Shown one piece after another: positions 60,898-64,000 of a DNA stretch of 64,000 nt. Source of the DNA: Pseudomonadales bacterium (GTDB lineage: Bacteria > Pseudomonadota > Gammaproteobacteria > Pseudomonadales > Azotimanducaceae); contig JANQJA010000011.1 of assembly GCA_028281885.1 (NCBI GenBank), positions 62,001 to 126,000 of the forward strand, in the 5' to 3' direction. A model generated the notes under the pieces. That model was not told the DNA's origin, ran no database searches, and saw only the letters and a list, made by a program, of their open reading frames with translations. The stretch's first letter is position 1, and each line of letters opens with the position of its first letter. The position numbers and the translations under genes are program-made.

Positions 60898-61217
60898 TGT
60901 TTGTCGTCGGACTCAACCCTGGTGCAATCGAAACCGTATCCTTCCAGCTGGGTCGCCAGTAGTGCAGCCTTTTCCTCGCAGTATCCAGCCGTGTTCTGCG
61001 CCCGCCAGGGATAGCTGGTACCGCCTTCATCAGGTTTGTCGTAGCGAACAGCACAGGGCACGCCGCTAGAGGTCGATTCGTATTCGACGCTGATGATCCG
61101 TTCGACCCCGCCACCGCGACATTGATATTCATGGGCGTAGCTGCTGGCGGCATTCATGGCCAGTAATAGCCCGTACAGGAGTAGGGCGATGATGTTTTTG
61201 CAGGTCATCGGTTTCAT
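60894..61217 (-). CDS. small secreted protein of unknown function
   Basis: A 107-residue protein with an N-terminal Sec signal (residues 5-28, KNIIALLLYGLLLAMNAASSYAHE). The mature part has four cysteines (YQCRGGG, VPCAVRY, AGYCEEKAALL and FDCTRVE), consistent with periplasmic disulfides, and the pattern CRGGGVERIISVEYE...PCAVRYDKPDEGGTSYPWRAQNTAGYCEEKAA. I recall similar conserved hypothetical proteins in Gammaproteobacteria, but cannot name a family or function. It converges on the acyl-CoA dehydrogenase and diverges from the histidine phosphatase. Confidence 0.78.
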   Translation of the reverse strand: MKPMTCKNIIALLLYGLLLAMNAASSYAHEYQCRGGGVERIISVEYESTSSGVPCAVRYDKPDEGGTSYPWRAQNTAGYCEEKAALLATQLEGYGFDCTRVESDDKH

Positions 61218-61285
61218 GGGCGACTGTGATCAGTGTTGGGACAAAGGGCTATGATAATACGTTCAGATCAGCATCGGGTTAATCC

Positions 61286-61966
61286 ATGAAGGAATATCGA
61301 CAGTCCCGGTTCGTACGCCCGCCGGGTGCCACCGAAATACTACTGGTTCGCCATGGTGAGTCTCGGGCGGCGAGGCCCGAAGACCCTTTTCCGCTTCGTG
61401 ACGGCCATGGCGACCCCGAACTCTCTGCTGTGGGGCGGAGCCAGGCGCTGGCCGTGAAGATGCGGCTGGCGTCGGAACCGATCGGTGCCATTTATGTCAC
61501 CAGTCTGCGACGCACCGTGGAAACTGCCGCCCCACTGGCCGAACATCTGGGTATCGAACCTCGCGTTGAAGCAGATCTGAGGGAAGTTCATCTGGGGGAC
61601 TGGGAGGGCGGCAAGTTTCGGGTGATGGCCGCCGAACGCGATCCGACCTATGTTCGTATGCAACAGGAAGAACGTTGGGATGTGATCCCTGGTGCGGAAT
61701 CGCACGATACGCTTCGGTTCAGGGTCTCGGCGGCACTGCAGCGACTCAACGAAGGCCATCCGGATGAGTTGATTGTTGCCGTCGTCCATGGGGGCATCAT
61801 CGGCCACATATTGTCAGAAGCCGTTTCTTCGCGACCCTTTGCCTTTAACGGGGCTGACAACGGCTCGATCAGTCATGTTGTGCTGACGAAAGAGAGAGTG
61901 ATGGTGCGCCGGTTCAACGACATCGCACACCTCGCCGGTGTTGAAACCGACGGTGCGATGACCTGA
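61286..61966 (+). CDS. histidine phosphatase (phosphoglycerate mutase superfamily)
   Basis: A 226-residue acid/phosphoglycerate-mutase-like phosphatase. The phospho-His loop is ILLVRHGESRAARPED, the acid catalyst region is RVEADLREVHLGDWEGGKFR and the second His is in VAVVHGGIIGHILSEA. The pattern fits broad-specificity phosphatases (GpmB/CobC-like) more than the glycolytic dPGM, which is larger. It is cytoplasmic. It diverges from the secreted small protein and directly abuts the stop of the convergent proline-rich protein (TGATCA). Confidence 0.9.
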   Translation: MKEYRQSRFVRPPGATEILLVRHGESRAARPEDPFPLRDGHGDPELSAVGRSQALAVKMRLASEPIGAIYVTSLRRTVETAAPLAEHLGIEPRVEADLREVHLGDWEGGKFRVMAAERDPTYVRMQQEERWDVIPGAESHDTLRFRVSAALQRLNEGHPDELIVAVVHGGIIGHILSEAVSSRPFAFNGADNGSISHVVLTKERVMVRRFNDIAHLAGVETDGAMT

Positions 61967-63055
61967 TCAGTCTTTTTTCGGGAAGGGTGTCTTGGACAGG
62001 TCCCGGGACTCAAAAACGGCGGGTCCTGATCGTCGTTCCGGGGGCTTTTCTTCTTCCTCTTCTTCTTGTTTGCCGCGGCGACGAGGCGGATCGGAAGGAG
62101 CGACGGGATCAATATCCCGGGAGGCAAAGACCGCCTTTCCGGCTGGGGGTGGTTCGGGGGCGGCGGGGGTCTTCGGCTCTGGCTGAGGTGTCGGAGTCGG
62201 GTTCTCGGTATGGGAGGACAGGTCCCGGGCCGCGAATGACGCCTTGCCGCCAGCGCCCTGGCCGCTACGGGACTCCAGTTTGCGACGAATCTCTTCCGGC
62301 GTCTGCGCGATCTCCCGTTTGGATATCACGGGCTCAGGTTTTGGTTGGGGTTCTTTTCTGCCATCGACTTCGGGTGGTGGTTTGTGGCTAAGGTCCTTGG
62401 ACTCGAAGATGGCCCTGCCTCTCGCCTCCGCAGCATCATTCCTTGCTTCGGGGGGCCGGTCCAGTGAGCCGCCGCGATTCAGGCTGGCAATCATGCCCAG
62501 TTCCCGCGACGCGGAATAGATGCCGTTATCCAGATAGACCTGGGTCTGTTGTAGTTCTTTCTCCTCCGTGGCGGTGACCTTGATGGCGTTGCGGGCGAGA
62601 TGCTGGTCACTGGGCTTGTGGTCGAACAGTCCCCGCAGGCTGCCCACCAAACCTCCCTTGCGTTCTTCGGTCTGGCGGGTGATGGATGGGTCCTGCTTGT
62701 TCCGCTGCGCGATGACGCGGGTTTCCAGCTGCTGACGACGTTTGTCGATACCTTCGTGGGCTTCCTCGAGATAGGCGGTCCTGATCGGCGATATGACCAG
62801 GTGTTTGAGCACCGCGATCCGAGAATAGAGCACTTCGTGTCGTTCAGTAATAAGACTGAGCGCCTGCCCCTCGCCGCTGTGCTCAAGCTCGACCTTCAGA
62901 ACGTCGATGACCTCTTCAAGCGCATTGCGGATGCCGGGGTCGATCTGCGCGTAGCGATCAGCGCTCACCGTATTCCGCACCCGGTCAAATTCCTTGAGCA
63001 GCTGTTCCTCGACTTCCTCCAGCGAGGCGTCGATTTTGTCCAGTACGTCGGTCAT
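61967..63055 (-). CDS. Pro/Glu-rich protein with four FxSRDLS repeats
   Basis: A 362-residue protein I do not recognise. Residues 1-200 are a helical, coiled-coil domain (LDKIDASLEEVEEQLLKEFDRVRN...). Residues 210-362 are Pro/Glu/Lys-rich and probably disordered. In the disordered part a short motif recurs four times: AIFESKDLSH at 215-224, ASFAARDLSS at 272-281, AVFASRDIDP at 308-317 and AVFESRDLSK at 347-356. Such evenly spaced short linear motifs usually mediate multivalent binding. There is also a polyglutamate run (331-336). The protein has no signal or membrane segment. The gene lies downstream of the CBS protein gene, 80 bases away on the same strand. Confidence 0.78.
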   Translation of the reverse strand: MTDVLDKIDASLEEVEEQLLKEFDRVRNTVSADRYAQIDPGIRNALEEVIDVLKVELEHSGEGQALSLITERHEVLYSRIAVLKHLVISPIRTAYLEEAHEGIDKRRQQLETRVIAQRNKQDPSITRQTEERKGGLVGSLRGLFDHKPSDQHLARNAIKVTATEEKELQQTQVYLDNGIYSASRELGMIASLNRGGSLDRPPEARNDAAEARGRAIFESKDLSHKPPPEVDGRKEPQPKPEPVISKREIAQTPEEIRRKLESRSGQGAGGKASFAARDLSSHTENPTPTPQPEPKTPAAPEPPPAGKAVFASRDIDPVAPSDPPRRRGKQEEEEEEKPPERRSGPAVFESRDLSKTPFPKKD

Positions 63056-63134
63056 GGGCGCAGTATACGAAAAAACGCCTTTGTATTGGGGTACGGGCCT
63101 GACCTCAAGCCGAAAGATGTAATTGAGATGTAAA

Positions 63135-63560
63135 TCAGGCCGGTTTCTTGTCGATTCTTGCGCCGAAATCCCGGATTGCGCGCAGAATCTGGCGGCAGGT
63201 CAGCTGACCGACCAGCTTGCCATTATCCACCACCGGGCGCCGGCGGTGCTTGTGATCGAGCATCGACGAGGCCACATCGATGATCAGATCATCCGGTCTG
63301 TTGACCTCGACATCCGTGGTCATAACGTCACCGACACGCGCAGCGCCAGGATCCCCGTCATTGTAGACACCGTCGACAATCGCCTTCAGGCAATCCAGTT
63401 CAGACAGCATGCCCGCCAGATTACCGTTTTCATCGACGACAACCACGCCGGACAGCGTATTGGAAGTAATGATTTCCGCTGCCTCATAGATGGACATATC
63501 GGAGGTGACGGTCATCTGTTTGCGGAGCATGTACTCCCGGACCTTGACCGATTTCAGCAT
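63135..63560 (-). CDS. CBS-domain pair protein
   Basis: A 141-residue stand-alone CBS (Bateman) module. Two CBS repeats are visible: VREYMLRKQMTVTSDMSIYEAAEIITSNTLSGVVVVDENGNLAGMLSELDCLKAIVDG and VGDVMTTDVEVNRPDDLIIDVASSMLDHKHRRRPVVDNGKLVGQLTCRQILRAI. Such pairs bind adenine nucleotides or similar ligands and regulate partner proteins. ATG 63560 has GGGAGA 6 bases upstream, favouring it over the ATG eleven codons earlier. It is transcribed towards the Pro-rich repeat protein, which could be a partner. Confidence 0.88.
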   Translation of the reverse strand: MLKSVKVREYMLRKQMTVTSDMSIYEAAEIITSNTLSGVVVVDENGNLAGMLSELDCLKAIVDGVYNDGDPGAARVGDVMTTDVEVNRPDDLIIDVASSMLDHKHRRRPVVDNGKLVGQLTCRQILRAIRDFGARIDKKPA

Positions 63561-63671
63561 GTCTGTCTCCCTAACGACCCTGCCTGATGCCATCCTAGCG
63601 GCAATTCAGGGCCAGGAGAAGCGCATCTGAATGCGCGATATTTGCGCGACTGCAACATATAATAATCAGCC

Positions 63672-64000
63672 ATGAAACAATGGTTGCCGGTCCTGTTCTG
63701 CTTGTTGCTGGCTGATGCGGCAGCGGATCAGTCCGTGGTTCTGGCGGCGCTGGAGGGCTATGAATGGTCAGCGGCCCGGACGGCTGTGCAGCTCGGCACC
63801 GAGGCCACACAACCACTCATGGACATCGTTGCTGATAGTTCACTGGCAGAGCTTTATCGCCAGCGAGCCGTGGCAGTACTGGGACACTACCCGGGCGAGG
63901 AGGTGGTTGAATTTCTGCTGGCTCGTCTCCACGTTCAGGGTTCTCCGGTCGCGCGTCGGCGTCTGGTGGATACGCTGTGCGGGTTTGTCCCCACCCAGGC
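63672..64000 (+). CDS. exported HEAT-repeat-like protein (partial)
   Basis: The reading frame opens at ATG 63672 and runs off the window end without a stop; 110 residues are visible. It starts with a short signal-like segment (MKQWLPVLFCLLLADAAAD), then alpha-helical repeats resembling HEAT/PBS-lyase repeats: QPLMDIVADSSLAELYRQRAVAVLGHYPGEEVVEFLLARL. It may be a periplasmic scaffold or a lipoprotein, but too little is visible. It diverges from the CBS gene across a gap of about 110 bases. Confidence 0.65.
   Translation, partial: MKQWLPVLFCLLLADAAADQSVVLAALEGYEWSAARTAVQLGTEATQPLMDIVADSSLAELYRQRAVAVLGHYPGEEVVEFLLARLHVQGSPVARRRLVDTLCGFVPTQ

Noticed and set aside
1-64000. tRNA, rRNA, CRISPR arrays, intact transposases or a phage island
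   Set aside because: None of the expected sequences, repeat arrays or protein families were seen on either strand.

Overview
The window is an ordinary-looking chromosomal segment of a Gram-negative, most likely marine or environmental gammaproteobacterium. The clues are a full RecC-RecB-RecD set, an EfpL (YeiP) elongation-factor-P paralogue, PpnN, a class III PHA synthase, DUF1631 and DUF3820 proteins, Tat and Sec signal peptides, and many acyl-CoA, monooxygenase and hydrolase genes typical of an aerobic heterotroph with broad lipid and xenobiotic catabolism. Base composition looks moderately GC-rich and even throughout. I see no rRNA, tRNA, CRISPR array, prophage or intact insertion sequence. 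Genes are very tightly packed, with many 1-4 base overlaps.

Layout. 1-4100: end of an RND efflux pump, aldo/keto reductase, amidase, periplasmic cyclophilin, short thioredoxin. 4200-10250: 2OG-Fe(II) oxygenase diverging from a two-gene molybdenum hydroxylase (2Fe-2S and Tat-exported molybdopterin subunits), then PpnN and an amidohydrolase on the minus strand. 10288-12943: DUF1631-like protein with a small coiled-coil partner, and a DUF454 membrane protein. 12994-17977: esterase, ABM monooxygenase, DUF3820 protein, an efpL-arfB translation-rescue pair, orphan modA, FAD monooxygenase. 17974-26566: enoyl-CoA hydratase, MBL hydrolase with a perfect CRP-type box upstream, alpha/beta hydrolase, SnoaL-like protein, a LytS/LytTR two-component pair, an aminoglycoside-phosphotransferase-fold kinase, a Ca/Na antiporter and a PlsC acyltransferase.

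26764-35101 is the recCBD operon, with genes overlapping by 4 bases each. Diverging from it is a PHA synthase operon with an unusually small PhaE (130 aa), class III PhaC and a GNAT. 37256-38824 holds a tandem universal stress protein and a 609-base gene-free stretch with several hairpins. 38825-46544: PhoX-like protein, a 7TM-PAS sensor with a zinc-ribbon tail, flavin monooxygenase, spermidine-synthase-like protein, glycosyltransferase 25, M20 peptidase and a degenerate GIY-YIG protein. 46687-53521: TVP38-flavoprotein disulfide reductase fusion, an AHL-lactonase-like protein lacking metal ligands, exported hydrolase, hot-dog protein, GNAT and CNT nucleoside transporter. 53555-64000: second 2OG oxygenase, ClpP paralogue, GNAT, protein methyltransferase, nitroreductase, MBL hydrolase, an N-terminal DUF1631-like protein, an atypical SDR with an acyl-CoA dehydrogenase, a secreted small protein, histidine phosphatase, a Pro-rich protein with four copies of an FxSRDLS motif, a CBS protein and the start of a HEAT-like secreted protein.

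The least explained items are: an exact 26-base palindrome inside perfect 8-base direct repeats (18856-18897); the DUF1631 family apparently split into two separate genes; the minimal PhaE; the catalytically degenerate lactonase; the repeated FxSRDLS motif protein; and four convergent gene pairs that share one CTAG/CTAA tetranucleotide as both stop codons. No single region looks like a defence island or an obvious new multi-gene system.
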